Source of the DNA: Gammaproteobacteria bacterium
GTDB taxonomy: Bacteria; Pseudomonadota; Gammaproteobacteria; SZUA-152
Direction: 5' to 3'
Assembly: GCA_029882975.1 (NCBI GenBank)
Contig: JAOUJW010000012.1
Location: 62,001 to 126,000 of the forward strand
DNA length: 64,000 bases
Translations under genes and position numbers: made by a program
The notes under the pieces: model-generated
What the model saw: the letters and a program-made list of their open reading frames with translations, nothing else
Databases searched by the model: none
What the model was told of the DNA's origin: nothing
Shown: piece after piece, positions 17,118 to 26,569 of the stretch
Layout: every line of letters begins with the position of its first letter
Position numbering within the stretch: position 1 is the first letter of the stretch

Positions 17118-18221
17118 ATGAAGCCCGTATATGTAACAAAACCAGATTTACCGCCGCTAGAAGACTTTATTCCGTACCTTGAGAACATCTGGGATAGTAA
17201 AATATTAACCAATGGAGGGCCATTTCATCAACAATTAGAGGAGGCTCTTTGTGAATACTTGGGGGTTGAGCATATCGCGCTATTTGCAAATGGCACACTA
17301 GCTTTGGTTACTGCTCTGCAAGCATTGCGAATTACAGGCGAGGTAATAACAACTCCTTATTCGTTTGTTGCTACTGCTCATTCACTGTTGTGGAATGGAA
17401 TTAAACCTATATTCGTAGATATAAATAGTAGGGACTTCAATATAAACGTTGAGAAAATTGAAGCTGCAATTACTCCTCGAACCACGGCTATTCTACCTGT
17501 ACATTGCTATGGTTATTCATGTGACGTGTTTCGACTGCAAGAGATTTCCGATACTTATGGATTAAAGTTGATTTTTGACGCAGCTCATGCTTTCGGTGTT
17601 GGTGATACTAAAGGAAGCGTGCTGCAATATGGGGATATGTCTGTTCTAAGTTTTCATGCAACTAAAGTGTTTAGTACATTTGAAGGTGGGGCTATAGTTT
17701 GTGCTGACGCCAAAACAAAAAAAAGGATTGACTATTTGAAAAATTTTGGGTTTGCTGATGAAACTACTGTTGTAGCTCCAGGGATAAACGGAAAGATGAA
17801 CGAGTTGCAGGCTTCGATTGGAATATTGCAGCTATCATACGTTGATAAGGCTATAGCTCGCCGAAAAGAGATAGATCTTATGTATAGAGAAAGTCTAAAT
17901 AGTGTTAGAGGTTTAAAAATACCTGATCAGCCTAGGACTGTTAGACATAATTTTTCCTATTTTCCCATTCTGATCGAACCAGATTTTCCTATGTCTCGTG
18001 ATGAATTGTATGAATTGTTGAAAATGAATTCGGTGTTTGCAAGGAGATATTTTTATCCGTTAATAACAGATTTTCCTATGTACAAAGGACTAACATCCGC
18101 AAGTCATGACAATTTGCCCGTTGCCCGTGAAATTGCAAAGAAGGTCTTGTGTTTACCTATATACCCTTCACTCACAGATTCTGAGCAGAAAAAGATTATC
18201 TCTTTGGTGCGAGACATATAG
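17118..18221 (+). CDS. DegT/DnrJ/EryC1/StrS sugar aminotransferase (VioA/FdtB-like)
   Basis: The 367-residue PLP enzyme has the family's FANGTLALVTAL phosphate-binding segment at 56-67, Asp154 in FDAAHAFG for the pyridine nitrogen, and the Schiff-base lysine Lys183 in SFHATKVF. It transfers an amino group from glutamate to a keto-sugar nucleotide, probably dTDP-4-keto-6-deoxyglucose or a related 3-keto sugar, in the cytoplasm. The acetyltransferase gene begins 2 bp after its stop, the usual pairing for an N-acetylated amino sugar. No matching dehydratase or thymidylyltransferase is in the window. Which position is aminated cannot be told. Confidence 0.85.
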   Translation: MKPVYVTKPDLPPLEDFIPYLENIWDSKILTNGGPFHQQLEEALCEYLGVEHIALFANGTLALVTALQALRITGEVITTPYSFVATAHSLLWNGIKPIFVDINSRDFNINVEKIEAAITPRTTAILPVHCYGYSCDVFRLQEISDTYGLKLIFDAAHAFGVGDTKGSVLQYGDMSVLSFHATKVFSTFEGGAIVCADAKTKKRIDYLKNFGFADETTVVAPGINGKMNELQASIGILQLSYVDKAIARRKEIDLMYRESLNSVRGLKIPDQPRTVRHNFSYFPILIEPDFPMSRDELYELLKMNSVFARRYFYPLITDFPMYKGLTSASHDNLPVAREIAKKVLCLPIYPSLTDSEQKKIISLVRDI

Positions 18222-18223
18222 GT

Positions 18224-18799
18224 ATGGCATATCTAGATAAGAATGCAATAAAAAAAATGGGATTTGCATCTGTTGGGGACAAGGTGCTTATCTCCGAGAA
18301 AGCTTCCTTCTATAACTGCAGTAATATTGCTATTGGGAGTAACGTTAGAATAGATGATTTTTGTGTTTTTTCAGCAGGAAACGGTGGGATTAGTATAGGT
18401 AATCATATTCATATAGCGGTTTTTAGTTCTTTAATTGGTTCTGGAAAGATTGTGTTGTCTGATTTCTGTAACCTTTCTTCAAGGGTATCGGTTTACTCTA
18501 GCACCGATGACTTCTCAGGGGGCACGATGACAAGCCCAGTGATTCCTGGGCGATATAAAAATGTGACGCATTCGGAAGTTTATTTTGGTAAACATGTGAT
18601 TGTCGGATGCGGAGCAGTGATCATTCCTGGAGGTATTCTCGAAGATGGTGTTGCTGTTGGTGCACTAAGTCTAGTGAATCACCGTTGCAATGCATTTGGA
18701 GTCTATGCAGGGGTGCCGGCTAGATTTGTGAAGGAACGCAGAAAAAATTTAATGATTTTGGAGGAGGAATTTTCAGCAAGCGAATTACAGAAACGCTGA
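18224..18799 (+). CDS. Left-handed beta-helix (hexapeptide-repeat) acetyltransferase
   Basis: The 191-residue protein has hexapeptide-type repeats (VGDKVLISEKA, IAIGSNVRIDDF, ISIGNHIHIA) and the trimeric-acetyltransferase ending (VIVGCGAVIIPGGILEDGVAVGALS, then AGVPARFVKER). It should transfer an acetyl group from acetyl-CoA to a sugar. Placed two bases after the aminotransferase gene and two bases before the wzx gene, it most likely N-acetylates the amino sugar made by its neighbour, as in the VioA/VioB type of pair. O-acetylation of a glycan residue is the alternative. Confidence 0.82.
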   Translation: MAYLDKNAIKKMGFASVGDKVLISEKASFYNCSNIAIGSNVRIDDFCVFSAGNGGISIGNHIHIAVFSSLIGSGKIVLSDFCNLSSRVSVYSSTDDFSGGTMTSPVIPGRYKNVTHSEVYFGKHVIVGCGAVIIPGGILEDGVAVGALSLVNHRCNAFGVYAGVPARFVKERRKNLMILEEEFSASELQKR

Positions 18800-18801
18800 A
18801 T

Positions 18802-20292
18802 ATGTCACTAAAGAAAAACATAGTAGCCAACTATCTGAGTCAAAGCTATGTAACAGTAGTAGGGATACTTGCGTTTCCTTTGTATATAAAATATATGGGG
18901 GCAGAAGCATATGGTCTGGTCGGTTTTTTTTCGATACTACAGGCTTGGTTCAATTTACTGGATTTAGGGCTCAGTCCAACGGTTAGCCGGGAGACGGCAA
19001 GGTTTAGGGCTGGATTAGTTAGTCCATTGGAATACAGAAGACTATATAGATCACTCGGTTGTATCTTCTTGTGTATAGCATTGATGGGTGCGACAGGGTT
19101 GTTGATTGCTTCACCAAATATTGCGACAGGTTGGTTGAATGCTGAAAAAATTCCAGCAGATATAGTTTTGATTTCAGTGCAGATTATGGCGGTAAGTGTG
19201 GCCATAAGGTGGGTTTGTAGTTTTTATAAGGGATTGATAACGGGATTTGAAGGCTTGGTCTGGTTAGGCGGCTTTAACTCTTTAGTAGCAACTTTTCGGT
19301 TCGTTGGTGTGTTACCGGTAATGTGGTATTTCGGATTTACGGTCATGGTGTTTTTTACCCATCAGCTAATAGTAGCGGTATTTGAACTCTCAGTCCTATG
19401 GGTAAAGTCAAGAATAATTTTGCCACAACTTAAATCTGGAGTAGAAATAGGTTGGTCATGGTCGCCAGTACGGCCGTTAATTAAGTTTTCAATGACTATA
19501 GCTTTTACGGCATCTATATGGTTGATGGTAACTCAGGCGGACAAGCTGGTTCTATCTGGAATATTATCTCTAGCAGACTACGGTGTGTTTTCATTAGCTA
19601 TTTTAGTGGCTAGTGCAATAAATGTTGTTGGGGGTCCCATTAGTAGTGCCATACTACCTCGCATGACAAAACTTGAAGCGGAACAAAATAAAAGGGAGGT
19701 TCTAAGAATATATAGGCAGGCAACACAGATAGTTGCAATAACTGCTGGTTCTATATCGTTAACAATGGCGTTTTGTTCTAAGTCATTGCTGGTGGCGTGG
19801 ACTGGTGATTATAGTCTTTCAATTAGTGCTGCCCCAATATTGGTTCTATATGCTGTTGGAAACGGAATGTTAGCTATATCTGTCTTTCCATATTATTTGC
19901 AGTATTCGAGAGGAAATTTAAGACTACACTTAGTAGGGCATTTGATTTTATTACTATTATTGATTCCAGCTATTGTTGTTGCTGCAATTAATTACGGTGC
20001 TATAGGAGCCGGTTATGTCTGGGTAGTTGTAAACTTAGTTTATCTGACGATCTGGGTAGCAGTTGTCCACTCAAAATTAGAGCCAGGGTTACATTTGAGT
20101 TGGTTAACAAAAGATTTTTTAGTAATTGTAATGCCAGCAGCGGCTATTGGTTATGTTGTGCATTTGTTAGAACTGGAGTTTAATGGACGAATCGAAAACC
20201 TCCTGTATGTTTTTTGTTTCGGAATAGCAGTTGTTTTTTTCTCGGCACTTATGTCTTCTTACGTTCGCGAGAAAATGAGGGCCATTTTTTGA
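18802..20292 (+). CDS. wzx: Wzx-type lipid-linked oligosaccharide flippase
   Basis: The 496-residue protein is strongly hydrophobic, with about twelve to fourteen predicted membrane segments, and opens MSLKKNIVANYLSQSYVTV as MOP-superfamily polysaccharide transporters do. FGLLDLGLSPTVSR-like wording is visible as LLDLGLSPTVSRETARF at about 52-68, and VTQADKLVLSGILSLADYG in the middle is a conserved Wzx segment. It would move the undecaprenyl-linked repeat unit to the periplasmic face of the inner membrane. It is part of the tightly packed AT-rich operon and its stop codon overlaps the start of the next gene. Confidence 0.88.
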   Translation: MSLKKNIVANYLSQSYVTVVGILAFPLYIKYMGAEAYGLVGFFSILQAWFNLLDLGLSPTVSRETARFRAGLVSPLEYRRLYRSLGCIFLCIALMGATGLLIASPNIATGWLNAEKIPADIVLISVQIMAVSVAIRWVCSFYKGLITGFEGLVWLGGFNSLVATFRFVGVLPVMWYFGFTVMVFFTHQLIVAVFELSVLWVKSRIILPQLKSGVEIGWSWSPVRPLIKFSMTIAFTASIWLMVTQADKLVLSGILSLADYGVFSLAILVASAINVVGGPISSAILPRMTKLEAEQNKREVLRIYRQATQIVAITAGSISLTMAFCSKSLLVAWTGDYSLSISAAPILVLYAVGNGMLAISVFPYYLQYSRGNLRLHLVGHLILLLLLIPAIVVAAINYGAIGAGYVWVVVNLVYLTIWVAVVHSKLEPGLHLSWLTKDFLVIVMPAAAIGYVVHLLELEFNGRIENLLYVFCFGIAVVFFSALMSSYVREKMRAIF

Positions 20293-21467
20293 TTAGAATT
20301 CTTCATATTGCACCTGATGAAAAATTTATTCCGTTTGTACAAAAGCTGTTCGATGAAATATATCCAGGTAACAATAGATTTCGAATTACGCTGCAACCGG
20401 GAAAGTCTCACTTAAAGTTTGCAGAGTCTAATGAGTATTCGAACAGTATTAACAGCCATTATTGGTTTTCAAGATTCCTTAGGGATGACTTAAATTGGTG
20501 TGATTGCCTAATTATACACTATTTGCACTTTAAATCTGCGGTACCTGTGCTATTAGCGCCAAGTCGAGTAACCGTGATTTGGAGTAGTTGGGGTAGAGAT
20601 TATCAGAATTTTTTATATCAAAGCGAACGTGAATTAGTGCTTGACAGAACTCTCACTTTATATCGCCAGACGCAAAAAAGTAGAGGTTGGTTCAGAATGG
20701 TACAAGTTAAGTTAAGGCGAATAGTTAGATACATGGCATATCTTCTGGTGTTAAATCGGTTGCTTAGATCTTCTGTTTCTAGGGTGGACTACTTTTCTTC
20801 ACCAATAAATAATGATTTCCATAAACTGCAGGAAAAGTTGAAATATTTTAAGGCAAGCTATATTCAACTTAACTATGGTGATGTCAGTGTTTGGTGTAAA
20901 GGATTAAAGCTGAGTCCAAGAAACGATATTTTAGTGGGGAATTCATCTGCGCCGGAAAACAATCACGTAGAGATATTTAGTTTACTTAGAAATAGTAATT
21001 TAATGGAAAGAAAAATTATCGTGCCTCTAGTGTATGGAGATTCTGATTTTGCGAAACAGGTGGAAACATTGGGTAAGAGTATTTTTGGGGAAAACTTTGT
21101 TTCTATATGTAAATTCATACCATTAGAAGAGTACAATGATTTGGTTTCGGGGTGTTCGGTGGTTATTTTTAACCATATCAGACAGCAAGCAGTTGGAAAT
21201 GCACTTACCGCTATATGCGGTGGTGCTAGAGTGTATTTTAATCCTGAATCTGTAGTGTACAAGTATTTCAAGGATATGGGCGCGCATATTTATACTATTC
21301 CGGAAGAAGGTTTCAACGAAGAAGCGTTAGCGCCTCTTAGTCAGACCCAGAAAGAAGAAAATCGAAAAGTTGTGGAACAGTACTCAGGTTGTACAGTAGT
21401 GAGAAACAATGTGGTGAAATTAGCGGAAACGGTTGGAAAAAGTTCAAAAAAATATAAAATGAGATAG
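20289..21467 (+). CDS. WecF-like (Fuc4NAc transferase family, GT56) glycosyltransferase
   Basis: The 392-residue protein starts at TTG 20289, overlapping the wzx stop as TTGA with GAGG eight bases upstream. The frame is open further upstream, but family members begin R-I-L-H-I-A-x-D-x-K-F as here. ILHYLHFKSAV-like hydrophobic text (LIIHYLHFKSAVPVLLAP), VIWSSWGRDYQNFL, a V-G-N-S-S-x-x-x-N-N-H nucleotide-site motif (DILVGNSSAPENNH), and FNHIRQQAVGN near the end are the conserved segments of the WecF family. That family adds 4-acetamido-4,6-dideoxygalactose to a lipid-linked acceptor in enterobacterial common antigen. A 4-amino-sugar donor would fit the aminotransferase and acetyltransferase encoded upstream (inference). 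Confidence 0.78.
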   Translation: MIRILHIAPDEKFIPFVQKLFDEIYPGNNRFRITLQPGKSHLKFAESNEYSNSINSHYWFSRFLRDDLNWCDCLIIHYLHFKSAVPVLLAPSRVTVIWSSWGRDYQNFLYQSERELVLDRTLTLYRQTQKSRGWFRMVQVKLRRIVRYMAYLLVLNRLLRSSVSRVDYFSSPINNDFHKLQEKLKYFKASYIQLNYGDVSVWCKGLKLSPRNDILVGNSSAPENNHVEIFSLLRNSNLMERKIIVPLVYGDSDFAKQVETLGKSIFGENFVSICKFIPLEEYNDLVSGCSVVIFNHIRQQAVGNALTAICGGARVYFNPESVVYKYFKDMGAHIYTIPEEGFNEEALAPLSQTQKEENRKVVEQYSGCTVVRNNVVKLAETVGKSSKKYKMR

Positions 21468-21472
21468 TTGCG

Positions 21473-22771
21473 ATGATGGGTGTAAGCGAATCAAAATTTT
21501 TGCTTTTGTCGACTTCATTCATAGCAATTTCATTGATAGTTTCTTCATTTGTTATAAATGCTTTGTCAGGGAAACGTTTCCTGTTTAGTGCGAACACATA
21601 TTTTTTAACAGGATTTGTGGTATTTATAATTATAGGTATGTTGAAGAGTGTTTGGATATACGATCAGCCTGTTACTAACGATATTTCTATTCTTGGTTTG
21701 TCATGTGTTAGTGTGATTTTGTCGCTATTTTGCTACTTGTTGGCTTACCATATTCCAAGCACGCTAGCATCGAGAAAAAGATTCACGAACGTCTATGAAC
21801 TAAGTTTGAAAAAGATTTTGAGGATTATTTTAGTGCTAGGTTTGTTGGGGGGCATAGGGCTATTATTTTACAATCCATTGTCAACGGTTCATGAAATCGA
21901 TAACTCAACAAGTATTGAAAGGTTTTCGGTGAATTTCACAATTGTCTCTGGAATTCTAGCCTTTTTTTTGTTTATGAATTCTCGTAAGAATTTAAGTCGA
22001 GTAAACAATATACTCGTAATTGCGGTATTGCTGTTCGGGTTAGGTACAGTTCTCTTTCGGGGGTCGAGATTTGTTTATTTGTTTTTATATTCATTTTTGA
22101 TGTTGTATTACTTGTATGACCGGATATATATAAAGCGAAAAGTAATTAAGCTTTCAGGAGCGGTCACTATAGTTTTTGCTCTATTTATTGTAATTATTGT
22201 TGCTAATGTTACGAAAACATTTGCCGTTCTAGGATGGAAGACCTCAGAAGTCGAAGTAGATGCTATTCAAGTGGCTGCTTTGAGTCGCATGTTGTCTTTC
22301 GAATTTGTGGATGCATTTGACAATTTAACATTGATAGTAGCGCATTACGAGAAAACGGGAGAGTATATAAATGGTATGTCTTTGTTGACACCAATTGTAA
22401 ATGTGATTCCAAGGTCAATTTGGAATGATAAACCAGCTGCGTTCGGAACTATGTTTGTTGAAAAAGTGTACGGGGGGATTCCTGGCTTATCGCTTGCTCC
22501 TTCGTTGACAGGAGAGTTGATCGCTAACTATGGTTTTGTAGCACTAATTGTTGGTTTTCTGGTTTTTGGATTTCTATGCAAGTTTCTGGATCATTTGTAT
22601 GTGATTAATCAAGGTGATCCCTCGTATATGGTTGTTCATATACCATTGCTATACTTAATGCTTATGGAGAATCGAGGGGACTTTTTTCTGAATACTGCCG
22701 TTTTGTACATTATTCTTCCTCTGTTCCTAATAAAGAGATATATTGTGACTAGACGGAGGGCGCCAATTTGA
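21473..22771 (+). CDS. wzy: Wzy-type oligosaccharide repeat-unit polymerase
   Basis: The 432-residue protein has about ten to twelve membrane segments and a large loop around 225-330. Sequence similarity among Wzy proteins is weak, so the call rests on topology, length, the LFRGSRFVYLFLY segment, the SLLTPIVNVIPRSIW loop motif seen in O-antigen polymerases and its place between wzx-type and glycosyltransferase genes. It should join flipped repeat units on undecaprenyl pyrophosphate in the periplasm. The gene starts 5 bp after the WecF-like stop, and its own stop overlaps the next start. Confidence 0.78.
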   Translation: MMGVSESKFLLLSTSFIAISLIVSSFVINALSGKRFLFSANTYFLTGFVVFIIIGMLKSVWIYDQPVTNDISILGLSCVSVILSLFCYLLAYHIPSTLASRKRFTNVYELSLKKILRIILVLGLLGGIGLLFYNPLSTVHEIDNSTSIERFSVNFTIVSGILAFFLFMNSRKNLSRVNNILVIAVLLFGLGTVLFRGSRFVYLFLYSFLMLYYLYDRIYIKRKVIKLSGAVTIVFALFIVIIVANVTKTFAVLGWKTSEVEVDAIQVAALSRMLSFEFVDAFDNLTLIVAHYEKTGEYINGMSLLTPIVNVIPRSIWNDKPAAFGTMFVEKVYGGIPGLSLAPSLTGELIANYGFVALIVGFLVFGFLCKFLDHLYVINQGDPSYMVVHIPLLYLMLMENRGDFFLNTAVLYIILPLFLIKRYIVTRRRAPI

Positions 22772-23907
22772 ATATTTGTGTAATAACCCCGTCTTTTTAT
22801 CCGGCAGTTTATTGGGGAGGCCCAATTTATTCTACGAAGGGGCTATGCCAAGCGTTGGCGGTGAACAAGGGGATAGTATTGCGTGTATTAACAACCGATA
22901 CTTCCGGCCCAACATCTAACGATCGATTGATAATTGAAGATTTGCCAGAAGGTTTTCCTTCTAACTTTTTGGTTTATTACTGCAAAAAATCTTTTGGGAA
23001 GGATGTTTCGCTAGAGTTTTTTGTAAAGCTTATACCCATGGTAAAATGGGCGGATGTGATTTATCTAAATGGGGTTTATTCACCACCTACGATTCCAGTT
23101 TTAATTGCGTGTAGACTACTTAAGCGGCCAGTAATTTGGGCAACACGAGGAGCGCTTCAACGTTGGGAAGGAAGCACAAATAGGAGTATTAAAGTGGTTT
23201 GGGAGTATATATGTAGGACTATAATACATCCAAGTCGGACTGTGCTACATGTTACATCCCAAGAGGAGGCAGATGCGGCAAAATCCAGAATGCCAAACGT
23301 GCCATTGTCAGTGATCCAGAACGGGGTTGAAATCCCAGAGGTTGAAAAGGATCGTAAATGGATTCCGCAAGGGTGCATTCGTCTTTTATATTTAGGAAGA
23401 TTACATCCTATAAAAGGTCTTGAAAACTTGATAGGTAGCTTAACGTTGCCCGGTGCAAAAAATGCGAAATTGACTCTCGCTGGTGATGGAGATTCTAGAT
23501 ACCGAGATAAATTGGAAAAACTGGTGTTAGATAATAAATTAGATAGACGTGTATCTTTTCTAGGGCATGTTTCCGGAGATGAAAAACACAATTTGTTTTT
23601 AAACTCTGATGTATGCATTATGCCTTCGTATACAGAAAATTTTGGTATGGTTGTGGCTGAAGCCTTAGCTCATGGGCTACCTGTTATAGCAAGTAAAGGA
23701 ACTCCATGGTCTAGAGTGGTGGGGGAAGGGTGTGGATTGTGGGTGGAGAACAGCCCAGAGGCACTGTCGAAAGCGATTGGAAGTATGGAGCTTGCGAATT
23801 TGAAAGAAATGGGAGAAAAAGGGCGTAAATGGATGATGAGGGATTATAGCTGGAGTGGTGTGTCAGGAGAGCTTTTGGCTGTCTGTGAAGGGTTATTAAA
23901 CCAGTGA
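22768..23907 (+). CDS. Glycosyltransferase family 4
   Basis: The 379-residue GT-B protein starts at TTG 22768, overlapping the wzy stop as TTGA with a full GGAGG eight bases upstream, so the unusual start is well supported. It opens NICVITPSFYPAVYWGGPIY, the glycine-rich acceptor loop. It continues with VIQNGVEIP, LLYLGRLHPIKGLENL and the donor-site E-x7-E segment in MPSYTENFGMVVAEALAHG, typical of GT4. The sugar and linkage are unknown. A gap of about 80 bp separates it from the next gene. Confidence 0.85.
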   Translation: MNICVITPSFYPAVYWGGPIYSTKGLCQALAVNKGIVLRVLTTDTSGPTSNDRLIIEDLPEGFPSNFLVYYCKKSFGKDVSLEFFVKLIPMVKWADVIYLNGVYSPPTIPVLIACRLLKRPVIWATRGALQRWEGSTNRSIKVVWEYICRTIIHPSRTVLHVTSQEEADAAKSRMPNVPLSVIQNGVEIPEVEKDRKWIPQGCIRLLYLGRLHPIKGLENLIGSLTLPGAKNAKLTLAGDGDSRYRDKLEKLVLDNKLDRRVSFLGHVSGDEKHNLFLNSDVCIMPSYTENFGMVVAEALAHGLPVIASKGTPWSRVVGEGCGLWVENSPEALSKAIGSMELANLKEMGEKGRKWMMRDYSWSGVSGELLAVCEGLLNQ

Positions 23908-23989
23908 GTTTCCAGTAAATATGTTTACGAATCTAAAAAGTTATTGAGTTGTATATGAAAAAGGAAACATTGAGGGGTAAAGTTTAACT

Positions 23990-24769
23990 ATGTCATTACT
24001 GGACAATATCACGCCTCTATTATTAACATATAACGAAGAAGCTAACATTGATAGGACGCTAAGGAAGCTTCAATGGGCAGAGACGGTAATCGTTGTCGAT
24101 AGTGGTAGTGAAGATCGAACAAAAACTATTTGCGGAAATTACGGTAACGTTCGTTTTATCTATAGAAAATTTGATTGTCACGCAAAACAGTGGAATTTCG
24201 GTTTAAATAATACTGGTATTTCAACGGAATGGGTTTTGGCTTTGGATGCAGATTATGTGTTAACTGAGGAGTTCATAGATGAGTTAAAAACGTTGAAACC
24301 TTCCAGTGAATGTGGATTTCGATCTAAATTTAAATATTGCGTAAACGGAAAACCTTTGTCTGGGTCTCTATACCCACCAGTTGTTACTTTGTATCGTAAA
24401 TCTAAAGCCCATTATGTTCAAGACGGACATACTCAGCGAGTAGTAGTAGATGGTAGGGTTGTTGATTTAGAAAGTTATATTTACCATGATGATAGGAAAT
24501 CACTTGACAAGTGGTTGATGTCACAAAACAAGTATGCACAATTGGAGTGTGACTTGCTCCGACGCAAAAAGTTTGCAGAGTTACGTTGGCAAGATCGGAT
24601 GAGAAAGTTGATATTTGTTACACCGTGGTTAGTGCCAATATACTGCATTACTATAGGGAAGGGATTTAAGGATGGTTGGTATGGTGTTTTCTATGCATTT
24701 CAACGCGGTATAGCGGAGACAATTCTTTCTCTAAAATTACTAGAAGCAAAGATAAATAAAGTTAAATAA
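23990..24769 (+). CDS. Glycosyltransferase family 2 (WaaE/KdtX-like)
   Basis: The 259-residue GT-A protein opens with LLLTYNEEANIDRTL and VIVVDSGSEDRT, and carries LALDADYVLTEEF with the D-x-D metal site near residue 84-86. This arrangement (short form, DSGS instead of DDGS, H-A-K-Q-W-N-F-G) is typical of the WaaE/KdtX group and other small polysaccharide glucosyltransferases. The C-terminal third has a hydrophobic hairpin (VTPWLVPIYCITIG) that may attach to the inner membrane. The sugar is not determinable. Confidence 0.82.
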   Translation: MSLLDNITPLLLTYNEEANIDRTLRKLQWAETVIVVDSGSEDRTKTICGNYGNVRFIYRKFDCHAKQWNFGLNNTGISTEWVLALDADYVLTEEFIDELKTLKPSSECGFRSKFKYCVNGKPLSGSLYPPVVTLYRKSKAHYVQDGHTQRVVVDGRVVDLESYIYHDDRKSLDKWLMSQNKYAQLECDLLRRKKFAELRWQDRMRKLIFVTPWLVPIYCITIGKGFKDGWYGVFYAFQRGIAETILSLKLLEAKINKVK

Positions 24770-24801
24770 ATTGGATCGGAATATTTAGGGGTTTTGTAAG
24801 T

Positions 24802-26559
24802 ATGGCAAACATATTGGGGATAAATGCATACCATGGAGATTCATCTGCATCGCTGATTGTGGACGGGGAGCTGGTTGCAGCGGTGGAAGAAGAAAGATTT
24901 AGGCGTATAAAACACTGGGCAGGGTTTCCTTCTAAGTCAATAGAGTATTGTCTTAGAGCACCAGGGTTGAAGATATCGGATATCGATTTTGTAGTAATAA
25001 ACAGTGACCCGAAAGCAAACTTGTTTAAAAAAGTTAGTTTTATGGTTAAAAAGCGACCTGATATGAAATTGGTACTTGATAGAATAAAGAATAGGAAAGA
25101 ACGAGTTTCGGTTGCTGATGAGTTAAAAAAAGCGTTTCCTGGGGAAAAAATAAAATGTGAAGTCAGGTATGTAGAACATCATTTGGCCCACATGGCTTCA
25201 TGTTACTTAGTGTCTCCTTATAATAATGCAATCACTGTATCAATTGATGGATTTGGAGATTTTTCCAGCGCAGCATGGGGCGTAGGTAGTGGTGCGGATA
25301 TAAAAGTTGAGGGCAAAGTTTCTTTTCCACATTCCATGGGTATATTTTACCAAGCTATGACTCAGTATCTTGGCTTTCCTCATTATGGAGATGAATATAA
25401 AGTAATGGGATTGGCCCCTTATGGGGAGCCTAAGTATATGGGCCAAATGCGTCAAATTGTAAAATTACATGATGATGGGTCATATAGTTTAAATCTTGAA
25501 TACTTTAGGCACCATAAAGAGAAAATAGAATATGAGTGGGAAAACGGAAGTCCGCACGTAGGAGAATTGTTTACAGATGCATTAATCGGTTTGCTTGGAC
25601 CAAAAAGAAACAAAGAAGATGCATTGGAACAAAAGCACAAAGACATAGCGAGGTCGATCCAATTAATGTATGAAGAGGCTTTTTTCCATCTTCTGAATAC
25701 GTTACATAAAAAGCACAAAATAGATGATTTAACGCTAGCAGGCGGTTGCGCCATGAATTCGGTTGCTAATGGTAAAATTAGGAGAAACACTCCTTTTAAG
25801 AATGTGTATATACAGTCTGCTGCCGGTGATGCTGGTGGTGCCATCGGCGCCGCTTTAATAGTCGCCCGCGATATTGGAGATATTCAATCAACCTCTCATA
25901 TGGATCATGCTTATTGGGGGCCGGAGTTCAGTAACGACGAAATAAAAAGTGTATTAGATGAGAATAGTGAAGATATAAAAGAAAAAAACTGTACAGTGGA
26001 ATACATAAGTGACGAAAAAGAGCTGTGTAGAAGAACTGCAGAAAATATTGCTGAAGCCCAAGTTGTAGGGTGGTTTCAGGGGCGGTTGGAGTGGGGGCCC
26101 CGTGCTCTAGGAAATCGATCTATCGTTTGTGATCCTCGTCGTGGAGATATGAAAGATATATTAAATTTGAAAATTAAAAGACGAGAGTCTTTTAGACCAT
26201 TTGCTCCTTCTATTTTGAGGGAGGAAGTAAATCAGTGGTTTGAAGAAGATGACGATGTGCCCTTTATGATGAAGGTGTTTCAAATAAAAGAAGAAAAAAG
26301 ACACAAGATACCTGCGGTTACCCATTTTGATGGTTCCGGGCGCCTACAAACGGTATATGAGAAAACCAACCCTCGTTACCATTTGCTCATCTCCAGTTTC
26401 GGTGAGATAACAGGTGTCCCTATAGTATTGAACACCTCATTTAATGAGAATGAGCCAGTTGTTTGCCATCCTAAAGAAGCGTTAGATTGTTTTTTGAGGA
26501 CTAATATGGATGTTTTAGTAGTGGGAAACTATTTGATCACGAGACTGAGAAATATATAA
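24802..26559 (+). CDS. NodU/CmcH-family sugar O-carbamoyltransferase
   Basis: The 585-residue protein begins ILGINAYHGDSSASLIVDG. The conserved VEHHLAHMAS His cluster is near 130, GGCAMNSVANG lies at about 314-324, and the C-terminal YrdC-like half has WFQGRLEWGPRALGNRSI and FRPFAPSIL. These are the hallmarks of NodU/CmcH carbamoyltransferases, which use carbamoyl phosphate and ATP to carbamoylate a hydroxyl of a sugar or antibiotic. In this cluster it most likely decorates the repeat unit. The length matches the family. It lies 32 bp after the preceding GT2 gene and 10 bp before the next one. Confidence 0.88.
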   Translation: MANILGINAYHGDSSASLIVDGELVAAVEEERFRRIKHWAGFPSKSIEYCLRAPGLKISDIDFVVINSDPKANLFKKVSFMVKKRPDMKLVLDRIKNRKERVSVADELKKAFPGEKIKCEVRYVEHHLAHMASCYLVSPYNNAITVSIDGFGDFSSAAWGVGSGADIKVEGKVSFPHSMGIFYQAMTQYLGFPHYGDEYKVMGLAPYGEPKYMGQMRQIVKLHDDGSYSLNLEYFRHHKEKIEYEWENGSPHVGELFTDALIGLLGPKRNKEDALEQKHKDIARSIQLMYEEAFFHLLNTLHKKHKIDDLTLAGGCAMNSVANGKIRRNTPFKNVYIQSAAGDAGGAIGAALIVARDIGDIQSTSHMDHAYWGPEFSNDEIKSVLDENSEDIKEKNCTVEYISDEKELCRRTAENIAEAQVVGWFQGRLEWGPRALGNRSIVCDPRRGDMKDILNLKIKRRESFRPFAPSILREEVNQWFEEDDDVPFMMKVFQIKEEKRHKIPAVTHFDGSGRLQTVYEKTNPRYHLLISSFGEITGVPIVLNTSFNENEPVVCHPKEALDCFLRTNMDVLVVGNYLITRLRNI

Positions 26560-26569
26560 GGGTTAGATT

